The notes under the pieces were generated by a model. It was not told where the DNA came from, searched no databases, and saw only the letters and a program-made list of their open reading frames with translations. A stretch of DNA of 64,000 nt from Varunaivibrio sulfuroxidans (GTDB lineage Bacteria; Pseudomonadota; Alphaproteobacteria; Rhodospirillales; Magnetovibrionaceae), in the NCBI RefSeq assembly GCF_029318635.1, contig NZ_CP119676.1, positions 2,927,001 to 2,991,000 of the forward strand. The letters run 5' to 3'. The translations under genes and the position numbers were made by a program. Shown here piece after piece: positions 8,543 through 16,673 of this stretch. The first letter of the stretch is position 1; each line of letters starts with the position of its first letter.

Positions 8543-9886
8543 TTACAGAACCTCTTTAAGTGCGGCGCACAGCCGCGCGATGTCGTCGTCGCCGACCGTT
8601 TCGCTGGCGGCGAGAAGAAGATGGTTGGCGAATTGCGCGCGCCCGGGCATCAGGCGCGACAGCGGAACCCCGCCCAGGATGCCCCTGGCGGCGAGGTCCT
8701 CGACCACCAACGCCGCGGGGCGCGTCAGTTCGACGGTAAACTCGTTGAAGAAGGTGTCGTTGACCACGCGCACGCCGTTGATGGCGGCCACCTTATCGGC
8801 CAGCATGACCGCCTTGGCATGGTTGATCTCGGCAAGGCGGCGCAGGCCGTCCTCGCCCAGCAACGACATGTGGACGGTGAACGCCAGGGCGCACAGTCCG
8901 GCGTTGGTGCAGATGTTGCTGGTCGCCTTCTCGCGGCGGATATGCTGTTCGCGCGTGGACAGGGTAAGCACCCAACCCCGCTTACCCTCACTGTCCCGGG
9001 TTTGTCCGCAGACCCGGCCCGGCATCTGACGCACGTATTTGTCGCGGGTGGCGAACAGGCCGACATAGGGGCCGCCGAACGACAGCGCATTGCCGATCGA
9101 CTGGCCCTCGCCGACGACGATATCCGCGCCCATTTCCCCCGGTGGGGCGATCAGGCCGAGGGAAACCGCCTCGGTAAAGACCGCGATCAAAAGCGCGCCC
9201 TTTTCGTGACAAGCCTCGGCCAGGGCGGTGAGGTCATGCAGGCGTCCGAAGACGTCGGGGGTCTGCACCACGACGCAGGCGGTATTGTCGTCGATTAGGC
9301 CGGCGATATCCTCGTCGCCCTCAAGACGGGGGGCGGGGCCGGTCATCTCGTGGCCCAGGAAGCGGGCGTGGGTGTCCGCGACCGCGCGGTAATGGGGATG
9401 CAGTCCGCCGGAAAGCACGGCGCGCCCGCGTCGGGTGATACGCGCCGCCATCATCACCGCCTCGGCGCAGGCGCTGGCGCCGTCATACATCGAGGCGTTG
9501 GCGACATCCATCCCCGTCAGCAGGGCGACCTGGGTCTGAAATTCGAACAATGCCTGTAAGGTGCCCTGTGAGACTTCGGGCTGGTAGGGGGTGTAGGCGG
9601 TGAGAAACTCGCCGCGCTGGATCATATAATCGACGGTGGCGGGGATGTGGTGGCGGTAAGCCCCCGCCCCCAGGAAACACGGCGCGTCGCTGGGGCTGAT
9701 ATTCTTCGCCCCCAGCGCGGCGATCGTCCGTTCGACATCCTGTTCCCCCTTGTGCAGGGGCAGGTCCACGGGGTCGGTGAGTAGGGCGCCGGCGGGGACG
9801 TCGCAATACAAATCGCGCGTCGCGCCGACGCCGATTTTGTCCAGCATGGCGCTGCGATCGGCGTCGGTCAGGGGCAGGTAACGCAT
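8543..9886 (-). CDS. gcvPA: Glycine dehydrogenase (decarboxylating) subunit 1
   Basis: N-terminal-type P-protein subunit, 447 residues, which dimerises with GcvPB to form the active glycine decarboxylase. It opens [20 protein letters not shown], and contains [34 protein letters not shown] split over about residues 70-105, typical of the family. It lies between gcvH (11 bases upstream) and gcvPB (2 bases downstream). The split of P-protein into two genes is a normal arrangement, not a frameshift, since both halves have their own start and stop. Confidence 0.96.
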   Translation of the reverse strand: MRYLPLTDADRSAMLDKIGVGATRDLYCDVPAGALLTDPVDLPLHKGEQDVERTIAALGAKNISPSDAPCFLGAGAYRHHIPATVDYMIQRGEFLTAYTPYQPEVSQGTLQALFEFQTQVALLTGMDVANASMYDGASACAEAVMMAARITRRGRAVLSGGLHPHYRAVADTHARFLGHEMTGPAPRLEGDEDIAGLIDDNTACVVVQTPDVFGRLHDLTALAEACHEKGALLIAVFTEAVSLGLIAPPGEMGADIVVGEGQSIGNALSFGGPYVGLFATRDKYVRQMPGRVCGQTRDSEGKRGWVLTLSTREQHIRREKATSNICTNAGLCALAFTVHMSLLGEDGLRRLAEINHAKAVMLADKVAAINGVRVVNDTFFNEFTVELTRPAALVVEDLAARGILGGVPLSRLMPGRAQFANHLLLAASETVGDDDIARLCAALKEVL

Positions 9887-9897
9887 GGTGTCTTTCC

Positions 9898-10275
9898 TTA
9901 TTCGAGGCCCGCGGTGTAGGCCCGATAGGCGTCTTCATCCATCAAGCCGTCCAGTTCGCCGGCGTCGGCGATCGACATCTTGAAGAACCAGCCGTCGCCA
10001 TTGGCGTCGGGGCTGACCGCGGTCGGGTCGTCGGCGACGGCGGCGTTGCCTTCAAGCACGGCGCCGGAAAGGGGGGCATAGATCTCGCTGGCGGCCTTGA
10101 CCGATTCGACGACGGCGGCTTCGTCCCCCTGTTTCAGTTCGCGCCCGGCCTCGGGCACCTCGACGAAGACCAGATCGCCAAGCTGCTCCAGGGCGTATTG
10201 GCTGACCCCGACGTAGGCGCTGTCGCCTTCGACGCGGACCCATTCGTGTTCCTTGGTGTATTTGACGGTGCTCAT
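9898..10275 (-). CDS. gcvH: Glycine cleavage system H protein
   Basis: Lipoyl carrier protein of 125 residues. The lipoyl-lysine is K60 in [14 protein letters not shown]. The N-terminal [14 protein letters not shown] and the C-terminal DGWFFKMSI motifs are standard. It shuttles the aminomethyl group from P-protein to T-protein and is reoxidised by dihydrolipoamide dehydrogenase, whose gene is not in this window. AAAGGA precedes the ATG. It is the second gene of the gcv operon. Confidence 0.97.
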   Translation of the reverse strand: MSTVKYTKEHEWVRVEGDSAYVGVSQYALEQLGDLVFVEVPEAGRELKQGDEAAVVESVKAASEIYAPLSGAVLEGNAAVADDPTAVSPDANGDGWFFKMSIADAGELDGLMDEDAYRAYTAGLE

Positions 10276-10325
10276 TGGTGGGCGTTCCTTTAACGGTCTT
10301 GGTGATGGGGGTGAAAAAAGCGGTC

Positions 10326-11444
10326 TTATTTGATTTTGTAGTTATGGGCGACAAACGGCATTTTGACGACCTTGGCGGGCAGCGCTTTGCCGCGCACGAT
10401 CAGTTGCACCGGCGTGTCCGGGGCGGCGTGGGCGCTGGCGACATAGCCCATCGCGATGGGGCCGCCGACGCTGGGGCCGAAACCGCCGCTGGTGATTTCG
10501 CCGATCCGCGCGCCGTCGATATCCTGAATTTCGGTGTGTTCGCGCGCCGGGGCGCGCCCTTCGGGCAGGATGCCGACGCGCTTGCGCCGGACGCCGTTTT
10601 TGATCTGATCGAGGATGATATCCGCGCCGGGGAAACCGCCTTCTTCGCGGCGGCGCTTGTTGATCACCCAATTCAGGCCGGCTTCGCTGGGGGTCGTGTC
10701 CTGGTCGATGTCGTGGCCGTAGAGGCACAATCCGGCTTCTAGGCGCAGCGAATCGCGCGCGCCCAATCCCGCCGGGGCGACTTCGGGTTCGTCCAGCAAG
10801 ATGCGCGCCAATTCCAGGGCGCGATCGGCGGGAACCGATATCTCATAGCCGTCCTCGCCGGTATAACCCGAACGGGTGACGAAACAGGGGATGGCGGCGA
10901 TCGTCAATTCGGCGAAGCTCATGAACAGCATATGGCGCGCAGGCGGACAGAGGCGGGCGAGCACCGTTTCGGCCTCGGGTCCTTGCAGCGCCAATAGGGC
11001 GCGGTCGTCGATAATCTCCAACGTCGCCGCGCCCTCGGTGTGGTGGGCGATGTGGGCGAAATCCTGCTCCTTGCAGGCGGCGTTGACCACCAGATAAAGA
11101 TCGCCGCCCAACTGGGTCGCCATCAGATCGTCGAGGATGCCCCCCTTGTCGTTGGTCAAGATGCTGTAGCGGGTTTTGCCCGCGGCCATGCCTTGATAAT
11201 CGCCGGGGACGATTTTTTCGAACGCCTTGGCGGCATTTTCGCCGCGCAGAAAAGCCTGGCCCATGTGCGAGACGTCGAACAGCGCGGCATGCGCGCGGGT
11301 GTGCAGATGTTCCTTGAGAATGCCCGCCGGGTACTGCACCGGCATGTCGTAACCGGCGAAGGGCACCATCTTGGCGCCTAATTCACGGTGCAGGGCGTCC
11401 AACGGAGTGGTTTTCAGGGGGGGAGTCTGGGGGGTGTCGCTCAC
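10326..11444 (-). CDS. gcvT: Glycine cleavage system T protein (aminomethyltransferase)
   Basis: Folate-dependent aminomethyltransferase of 372 residues that releases ammonia and makes 5,10-methylene-tetrahydrofolate. The N-terminal HRELGAKMVPFAGYDMPVQY and DVSHMGQ motifs and the closing SGGFGPSVGGPIAMGYV segment are diagnostic. I take the GTG at 11444, which has GGAG 6 bases upstream; a TTG four codons earlier overlaps that ribosome site. It is the first gene after a tandem glycine riboswitch, so the whole operon should respond to glycine. Confidence 0.96.
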   Translation of the reverse strand: MSDTPQTPPLKTTPLDALHRELGAKMVPFAGYDMPVQYPAGILKEHLHTRAHAALFDVSHMGQAFLRGENAAKAFEKIVPGDYQGMAAGKTRYSILTNDKGGILDDLMATQLGGDLYLVVNAACKEQDFAHIAHHTEGAATLEIIDDRALLALQGPEAETVLARLCPPARHMLFMSFAELTIAAIPCFVTRSGYTGEDGYEISVPADRALELARILLDEPEVAPAGLGARDSLRLEAGLCLYGHDIDQDTTPSEAGLNWVINKRRREEGGFPGADIILDQIKNGVRRKRVGILPEGRAPAREHTEIQDIDGARIGEITSGGFGPSVGGPIAMGYVASAHAAPDTPVQLIVRGKALPAKVVKMPFVAHNYKIK

Positions 11445-11504
11445 GGAATTCTCCAACAGATCGGCGGCGTTCTGGCCCGCGGGCGCGGTTCGTGAGCCGG
11501 TGAA

Positions 11505-11745
11505 TGCCCCCTCTGTCTTGGAACCTGAAAGATTCCCGGCGCCCCACGAACCTTCGCGAGAAGCAGGTTACATCTTCGGTGAGGCGCTCCGTTTTTTCCC
11601 TTTTACGGGATGTTGCGGGCGCCTGCTTTCCAGAGCCTCTAGCCGTCCACGGTCCTTTTGCCTGAGAGTTTCCGGGGTGGTTGCTCCTTCGGCGCCGACG
11701 CTTCGCATTAAGAAAACGCGAAAGGGGCGGTCTCTCCCGTGGCGG
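11505..11745 (-). promoter_or_regulatory. Tandem glycine riboswitch upstream of gcvT
   Basis: On the minus strand two glycine aptamers follow each other. The first starts CGGGAGAGACC near 11740 and contains GCCGAAGGAGCAA and AACTCTCAGGCAAAAGGACC. The second contains CACCGAAGATGTAA, AATCTTTCAGGTTCCAAGAC and closes with AGAGGGGGC near 11506. These are the known conserved bulges and P3 loops of the class. About 60 bases separate its end from the gcvT start. In known cases glycine binding turns on gcv expression. I cannot see a clear expression platform terminator, so control could be at translation. Confidence 0.93.
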
Positions 11746-11897
11746 TACGTAGTTGAGGTACCTTATTTTCGTCCTTGTGTCGGAGCACGCCCCGACGGGG
11801 GTATTCTAGAGATTGCCTTTACCACGTCAATCGCCATGCGCGCGATATGCGCGGTTTTTTTGATAACCGTGGGGGGGGAGTTCGATTTCGGTGGGCG

Positions 11898-12464
11898 TTA
11901 TTGGCCTTGGGCCCGGATTTTAAGGTTGTGTTGATATTCGTCCCGGCTCAAGACGAAGCCGACATAGACGGTGAAGTCGCTCGGTTTTTGTCCCTTTTCA
12001 ACGGGAATTGTCAGGGTTATGGGGACATCGTCCGACCACAGCACCCGCGTCAGGTTCTGGGGAAAGGTGATGTGCAACGGAAAGGTTCGGCGCATCCACA
12101 ACGGGTGTTGCTTGCTCGACAAGGCGACGAAGTAGGCGAGCGCGGCAGTCCCTTCGGTATTGGCGGGACCGCGGGAGAGGGAAAGGACGGGGCTGACTTG
12201 CACGGTCATCGTCCCCGCGCCGTTTTTGTCGAAGGCGTTTTCGCACAGCGAATTCAGGCGCAGGATATCGCCCGAATAGCGGATGTCGGTAATGTCATGT
12301 CCGCCATCCGGCGTGAAGTGGGTGATTGCGCCGGCGTTTTGTAAAATGGCGATACGCGGGCACGCGGGGGGAATTTTTTCGGCGAACGGATTGGGCAAAG
12401 AGGAACATGCCCCCAGAAACGCCAGGGCGGCGATGGCGAAAACCGTGCGTGGGGGAAATTTCAT
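11898..12464 (-). CDS. Predicted lipoprotein, function unknown
   Basis: A 188-residue protein with a signal peptide MKFPPRTVFAIAALAFLGAC ending in a lipobox, then SSLPNPF. The mature region includes CPRIAIL and TVQVSPVLSLSRGP, suggesting a beta-rich periplasmic domain. I do not recognise the family with confidence. It is transcribed towards the gcv riboswitch region and begins 79 bases after the CDGSH gene on the same strand, so they may be co-transcribed. No cofactor or catalytic motif is evident. Confidence 0.75.
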   Translation of the reverse strand: MKFPPRTVFAIAALAFLGACSSLPNPFAEKIPPACPRIAILQNAGAITHFTPDGGHDITDIRYSGDILRLNSLCENAFDKNGAGTMTVQVSPVLSLSRGPANTEGTAALAYFVALSSKQHPLWMRRTFPLHITFPQNLTRVLWSDDVPITLTIPVEKGQKPSDFTVYVGFVLSRDEYQHNLKIRAQGQ

Positions 12465-12543
12465 GAGCTTTCCTGCGTGAGGCTTCCTTGCGTGGAAAGG
12501 GGAGGGGCGTTATTCGAAAACGGAGCCCGATACGTTGAGGAAA

Positions 12544-12783
12544 TTACAGTTTCGAGTGGGTTCCGTCACAATAAGGCGGCGTCTTGGTGGCCTTGCACCC
12601 GCACAGGTGAGCCGTCCCGGTTTTCTCGGCGGTGAAAACCATCGGCTTGAAATCGCTTCCCTTGTGGGCGCCGTCGCACATCGGCTGTTTGGCGCTGTGT
12701 CCGCAGGCGCACCAGTAGTAGGTCTTGCCTTCCTCAAGCTCGGTGGCGTAGGGGGCCTTTTGCGCAATGTGTGGGGTGGTCAT
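12544..12783 (-). CDS. Twin CDGSH-type iron-sulfur protein
   Basis: A 79-residue protein with two CDGSH domains: C25, C27, C36, H40 in the first and C61, C63, C72, H76 in the second. Each fits the C-x-C-x(n)-C-D-G-x-H binding site for a [2Fe-2S] cluster. It is probably a small cytosolic redox or cluster-transfer protein. I chose the ATG at 12783 because AAGGA lies 7 bases upstream; a GTG six codons earlier overlaps that site. No targeting signal is seen. Confidence 0.92.
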   Translation of the reverse strand: MTTPHIAQKAPYATELEEGKTYYWCACGHSAKQPMCDGAHKGSDFKPMVFTAEKTGTAHLCGCKATKTPPYCDGTHSKL

Positions 12784-12887
12784 AAAGGAATCCTTCTTCA
12801 CGGTCGGGAAATGAAAAGCCTATCGGCAATTGCGCAATGTAGAGGAGCGCACGATCGCTTACAAGCGTTCAAGCGCCCGGGGGGGCG

Positions 12888-14807
12888 TCATGGTTCGGCG
12901 TTCATCGCGATGCTTTCTATCTCGCTGAGTGCGGCGGCGCTTTTCGCCAGCGCCCGCGCCCGGCCCCAGGACGGCTCAATGCGTTTCGCCTCGTCCAGGG
13001 CGCGGGCGAAGGCGCGCCGTGCGCCGGGAATGTCGTTTTCCTGGGCGCGCCGGGTGGCGATATCGGCAAACATCCAGCTCCGGGCGAGCGCGCTTTTGAT
13101 GCTTGCGCTGGCGGCTTCGGCGCGGGAGGAAATACGCCGGTATGCGTCGTTGTCGCCGCCGGCGGCGCGAATGTCGGCGATAGACCACAGGGTTTGAGCG
13201 CGCAGCCGGACGTCGCCGACCGAGCTTGCGGTGCGAAGCGCGCGGGTATTGAGGGTGGACGCTTCGCGGCGAGGGGAGGCGAGATCGGCGATTTCGGCCA
13301 GGGAAAGGGCGATATGCGCCAAGGCGTAGGACTTGGCGAAGGGCAGTTTAATTCCTTCGGCTTCCTTGAGCGCGGTGTCGATGGCGTCCTGCGCCGCGGC
13401 GAAAGCGCCGGCCTTGGCCTGACTAACGGCGATGGAGGCGTGGATGACCGCGCGGTAGCGCGCCCCGGCGATGGCTTTCGCGGTGTCGAGCGCGCCCGCG
13501 GTGTCGCCCGCCAGGACTTGCTGACGGGCGCTGGCCACCAACACCGGCGTTTGTTGTGCCCGGGGTTTGGCGTCACCGCCGATTTTCATGAGACGCAGGG
13601 CGATGTCGGGCTGGCCGCCCCTGGCGTAGGCGAGGGCCAGTTGATCGCGAGCATGCGCCCGTTCCCGGGGGGTGGGAAGGCCACGCGCCAGACTCTCGGC
13701 GCGCCGAAGGATATCCTCGGCGATGCGTGCGGTCGAGCCGTTGGCGCGCAGCGCAATGGCGCCTAAACGGGCGTAAAATTCAATGCGTTGACGCGAGTTT
13801 GGGAACGTCTCGATCAGGGTGCGGGCGCGCGCGATGGTGCGACCCATCGCCTGGGCGTGGGACTTGGCGTGCGTCCGGGCTTGGGATTGAACTTGGGATT
13901 GAGTTCGGGATTGAGTTCGGGACCGTGATTGGGCCTCGGCGATGGCGATAAGGGCTTCGATCTTTTTTTGTGGATCGGGAATGATCCGGGCGGCGTTCAT
14001 GGCGGCGGCGTCCTGCCCCGCTTGAGCTTGTCCTATGGCGATATCGCGCAAGGCGCGCATGATCAAACGGGGATCGTGAATGCGTCGGGCGGCCTCCATG
14101 GCGTCATCGGCAATCCCGGCCTTGGCTTGGGAGACCAAAATCTCCCCTAGGGCCCAGTCGCGCATCTCGGGTTTATAGATCGCTTTGGCGCTTTGAAATG
14201 CCTCGCTAAGCAGGCAGCGCGGCGTGGGATGGGCGAAGCAGGCGTCGGGGTGGCGCGTGGGGTCCGCCGTCTCTCGGCTGATCCGGTCTCGATCCTCGAT
14301 CAGATATCGGGTTTCGGGATGGTTACGCAAGGCGTCGCGCGCCTTGATGGTCGAGGCGCGCCGGTTTTTTTCAAGACGGCGCAGCAGGGTGTCTATTTTT
14401 TCGCTTTGCTCTATGCGTCGCGCCAGGGTGTCGGTGATTTGTCCGTCGATCGGCAATCCCGTTTTTTTCTGAAATTCGCGCACGGCACGCGATAAGGTTG
14501 GACTTTCACGTCCGTCGAGTGGGCCGAGATAGAGGCCCTGGGCGCGTAGGAAATGCTGAATTTTCAATATGGCTTGCTTGGAAAGCGTGGATCCGGGCAA
14601 CAAAAGCGGCGCGCCGGTGGTTCGCGCGGCATCGTCCATTTGTTTGTTCGCGCTATCCACGCCGTAGGCCGCCCAAGCGTTGGAAAAATGAAGAACCCCG
14701 AGCAGGCCGAGGCCTAAAAACACGCCGAGGGCGCCGCGAAGGCCCCGGACATTTTTTTTTCGGCGAACCTCGGCGTAAACTCCGGGGTGTGTCTCCAAAT
14801 AGCGCAT
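12888..14807 (-). CDS. Peptidoglycan-binding protein with helical repeats
   Basis: A 639-residue envelope protein. Residues about 24-46 form a signal anchor (LGVFLGLGLLGVLHFSNAWA). A peptidoglycan-binding-1 domain follows at about 73-130 (ILKIQHFLRAQGLYLGPLDG, then AVREFQKKTGLPIDGQ). The rest is a long array of alpha-helical, TPR-like repeats rich in alanine, with recurring SQAKAG and related motifs. Around residues 290-315 a Ser-Gln-Arg-rich stretch (SRTQSRTQSQVQSQ) comes from a 12-bp tandem DNA repeat. It may scaffold envelope proteins; no enzyme motif is seen. It is divergent from thrB. Confidence 0.82.
   Translation of the reverse strand: MRYLETHPGVYAEVRRKKNVRGLRGALGVFLGLGLLGVLHFSNAWAAYGVDSANKQMDDAARTTGAPLLLPGSTLSKQAILKIQHFLRAQGLYLGPLDGRESPTLSRAVREFQKKTGLPIDGQITDTLARRIEQSEKIDTLLRRLEKNRRASTIKARDALRNHPETRYLIEDRDRISRETADPTRHPDACFAHPTPRCLLSEAFQSAKAIYKPEMRDWALGEILVSQAKAGIADDAMEAARRIHDPRLIMRALRDIAIGQAQAGQDAAAMNAARIIPDPQKKIEALIAIAEAQSRSRTQSRTQSQVQSQARTHAKSHAQAMGRTIARARTLIETFPNSRQRIEFYARLGAIALRANGSTARIAEDILRRAESLARGLPTPRERAHARDQLALAYARGGQPDIALRLMKIGGDAKPRAQQTPVLVASARQQVLAGDTAGALDTAKAIAGARYRAVIHASIAVSQAKAGAFAAAQDAIDTALKEAEGIKLPFAKSYALAHIALSLAEIADLASPRREASTLNTRALRTASSVGDVRLRAQTLWSIADIRAAGGDNDAYRRISSRAEAASASIKSALARSWMFADIATRRAQENDIPGARRAFARALDEAKRIEPSWGRARALAKSAAALSEIESIAMNAEP
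13880..13927 (-). repeat. 12-bp tandem repeat, four units, inside the peptidoglycan-binding protein gene
   Basis: Four consecutive 12-bp units on the plus strand: CTTGGGATTGAA, CTTGGGATTGAG, TTCGGGATTGAG and a diverged TTCGGGACCGTG. They encode a SQ/TQ/SR-rich low-complexity linker. The period is a multiple of three, so copy-number change would alter linker length without breaking the frame. Confidence 0.85.
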
Positions 14808-14939
14808 CGTGTGCCCTTGTCGTGGCTTGCCGTCGTCTCGATGATACCCCGCCGTCGTCTCGATACCCCCTTGTCAGAACGATGGAGGGTATCTATGAAA
14901 ACACAGATCCCCCTTTATCCCCATCCCCGGATTGACCGC

Positions 14940-15902
14940 ATGGCTGTATATACCGAAGTTTCCGATACCGAATTGAACGCCTTCGCCGGGTGCTACGATT
15001 TTGGCGAAATCCTCGCCTGCAAGGGGATCGCCGAGGGAATCGAGAATTCGAACTTTCAACTTATTACGGAAACCGGCAACTACATTCTGACACTCTATGA
15101 AAAGCGCGTCGAGCCTGATGATTTGCCGTATTTTTTGAACTTGCTGGGGCATCTTTCGGCTAAGGGTATTCCCTGTCCGGTGCCGTTGAAACGGCGCGAC
15201 GGAAAATCTTTGGGAACCTTGTGCGGTCGTCCGGCGGCGGTCGTGACGTTCTTGGCGGGAATGTGGCCGCGGCGAATCCTGGTGGAGCATTGCGCCGAAG
15301 TGGGGGCGGGCATGGCGCAACTACATCTGGCGGGGCAGGATTTTCCGATGCGCCGGGCGAACAGGTTGACGATCGACGCCTGGGAAGGGGTTTTGGCTTC
15401 GTGCCGGGGGCGCGGCGATGAAGTGCGCGCCGGGTTGACCGAGGAATTGGCGCGGGAGTTGGCGTATCTGCAGGCCCATTGGCCGAAAGAATTGCCCGGC
15501 GGTGTTATTCACGGGGATCTGTTTCCCGATAATGTTTTTTTTCGCCACGGACGCCTTTCGGGGATTATTGATTTCTATTTCGCCTGTAACGATTTTTTCG
15601 CCTACGACGTTGGGATATGCTTGAACGCCTGGTGCTTCGAGGCCGACAACAGCTTCAACATCACCAAGGCGCGGCGGATGTTGAGCGCCTACCGTCGTCA
15701 CCGCGACTTTTCCGAACGGGAGTTGGCGGCGCTGCCTTTGATGGCGCGCGGTGCGGCGATGCGTTTTTTATTGACCCGCCTTTATGATTGGTTGAACACG
15801 CCGCAGGATGCTTTTGTCACGCCGAAAAACCCATTGGAATATTTGGCGAAACTGCGATTTCATCAAGAAGTGAGCCACCCGTCGGATTATGGCCTCGAAT
15901 AA
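14940..15902 (+). CDS. thrB: Homoserine kinase, APH-fold type
   Basis: ATP-dependent homoserine kinase of 320 residues for threonine synthesis, of the aminoglycoside-phosphotransferase fold rather than the GHMP fold of enterobacteria. Catalytic loop VIHGDLFPDN and metal loop GIIDFYFA are present. The start MAVYTEVSDTEL matches the conserved family N-terminus. An in-frame ATG at 14895 has a better ribosome site (GGAGGG 5 bases upstream) and would add 15 residues, so the real start is open. rnhA follows 58 bases later. thrC is in the same window but in a separate unit. Confidence 0.94.
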   Translation: MAVYTEVSDTELNAFAGCYDFGEILACKGIAEGIENSNFQLITETGNYILTLYEKRVEPDDLPYFLNLLGHLSAKGIPCPVPLKRRDGKSLGTLCGRPAAVVTFLAGMWPRRILVEHCAEVGAGMAQLHLAGQDFPMRRANRLTIDAWEGVLASCRGRGDEVRAGLTEELARELAYLQAHWPKELPGGVIHGDLFPDNVFFRHGRLSGIIDFYFACNDFFAYDVGICLNAWCFEADNSFNITKARRMLSAYRRHRDFSERELAALPLMARGAAMRFLLTRLYDWLNTPQDAFVTPKNPLEYLAKLRFHQEVSHPSDYGLE

Positions 15903-15960
15903 GCGCGGCGCGTGCGAAGGAATACAACCTCAAGAGATTGACTCAAGGGATTGAAAAAAT

Positions 15961-16413
15961 ATGAGCGAAGCGCCGGCAAAATCCGTCGAAATATACACCG
16001 ATGGGGCATGCAGCGGGAACCCTGGCCCCGGCGGTTGGGGCGCCCTGCTGCTTTGGAATGGTAACGAAAAGGAACTGTTCGGTGGCGAGGACGCTACGAC
16101 CAACAATAGAATGGAGCTGATGGCCGCGATCCGCGCGCTGGAGAGCCTGAAGCGCCCGGTCGGCGTGATCGTTCATACCGACAGCACCTATGTCCGCGAC
16201 GGGATCACCAAATGGATCCATAACTGGAAGCGAAACGGATGGAAGACCGCCGCCAAGAAGCCGGTTAAAAACGCCGATTTGTGGCGGCGTTTGGATGCCG
16301 CGCTTTCGCGCCACGACGTGGCGTGGCGTTGGGTCAAGGGGCACGCCGGGCACCCCGAGAACGAGCGCGCCGACGCCCTCGCGCGCCGGGGCGTCGTGTT
16401 AAACCCCGACTAG
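15961..16413 (+). CDS. rnhA: Ribonuclease HI
   Basis: Endonuclease of 150 residues that cuts RNA in RNA-DNA hybrids. The catalytic residues D14 ([11 protein letters not shown]), E52 (NRMELMAAI), D74 (HTDSTYV), H128 ([16 protein letters not shown]) and D138 are all present. It follows thrB. Its TAG stop codon is the first three bases of a repeat end (TAGGGTCAGGACC), meaning the element abuts or defines the 3' end of the gene. Confidence 0.97.
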   Translation: MSEAPAKSVEIYTDGACSGNPGPGGWGALLLWNGNEKELFGGEDATTNNRMELMAAIRALESLKRPVGVIVHTDSTYVRDGITKWIHNWKRNGWKTAAKKPVKNADLWRRLDAALSRHDVAWRWVKGHAGHPENERADALARRGVVLNPD

Positions 16414-16446
16414 GGTCAGGACCTCTTAAATCTGATGCGTCCAGGC
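16411..16446 (+). repeat. Solo end of the 166-bp hairpin element
   Basis: TAGGGTCAGGACCTCTT followed by TCTGATGCGTCCAGG matches the right end of the 54018-54183 element in reverse orientation, with about three or four differences over 35 bases. No second end is found within the next few hundred bases, so this is a fragment. It overlaps the rnhA stop codon. Confidence 0.75.
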
Positions 16447-16673
16447 GCCGCGTGTTGATTTTTTAGTTTTCCACGTTCGTGGAAAATATATCAGAGTCTT
16501 CACATATGAACGCATTTTCATGTACAATTGTTTTATAAAGGTCGGTTTGCGGGGGGATTTCGGCCCAATTGTTCTCGCGGATCGATTTGCTAGGCCGTCT
16601 TAAGTATTTTTCGCGAACGATTTGTCCGTGTGCGGTCTGGCTCCGCGTGCGCCCTGGGAAAAAGACTCGAAAT

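Noticed and set aside
6979..9886. A frameshift splitting one gcvP gene
   Set aside because: Both halves match the natural two-subunit P-protein, each with its own start and stop.
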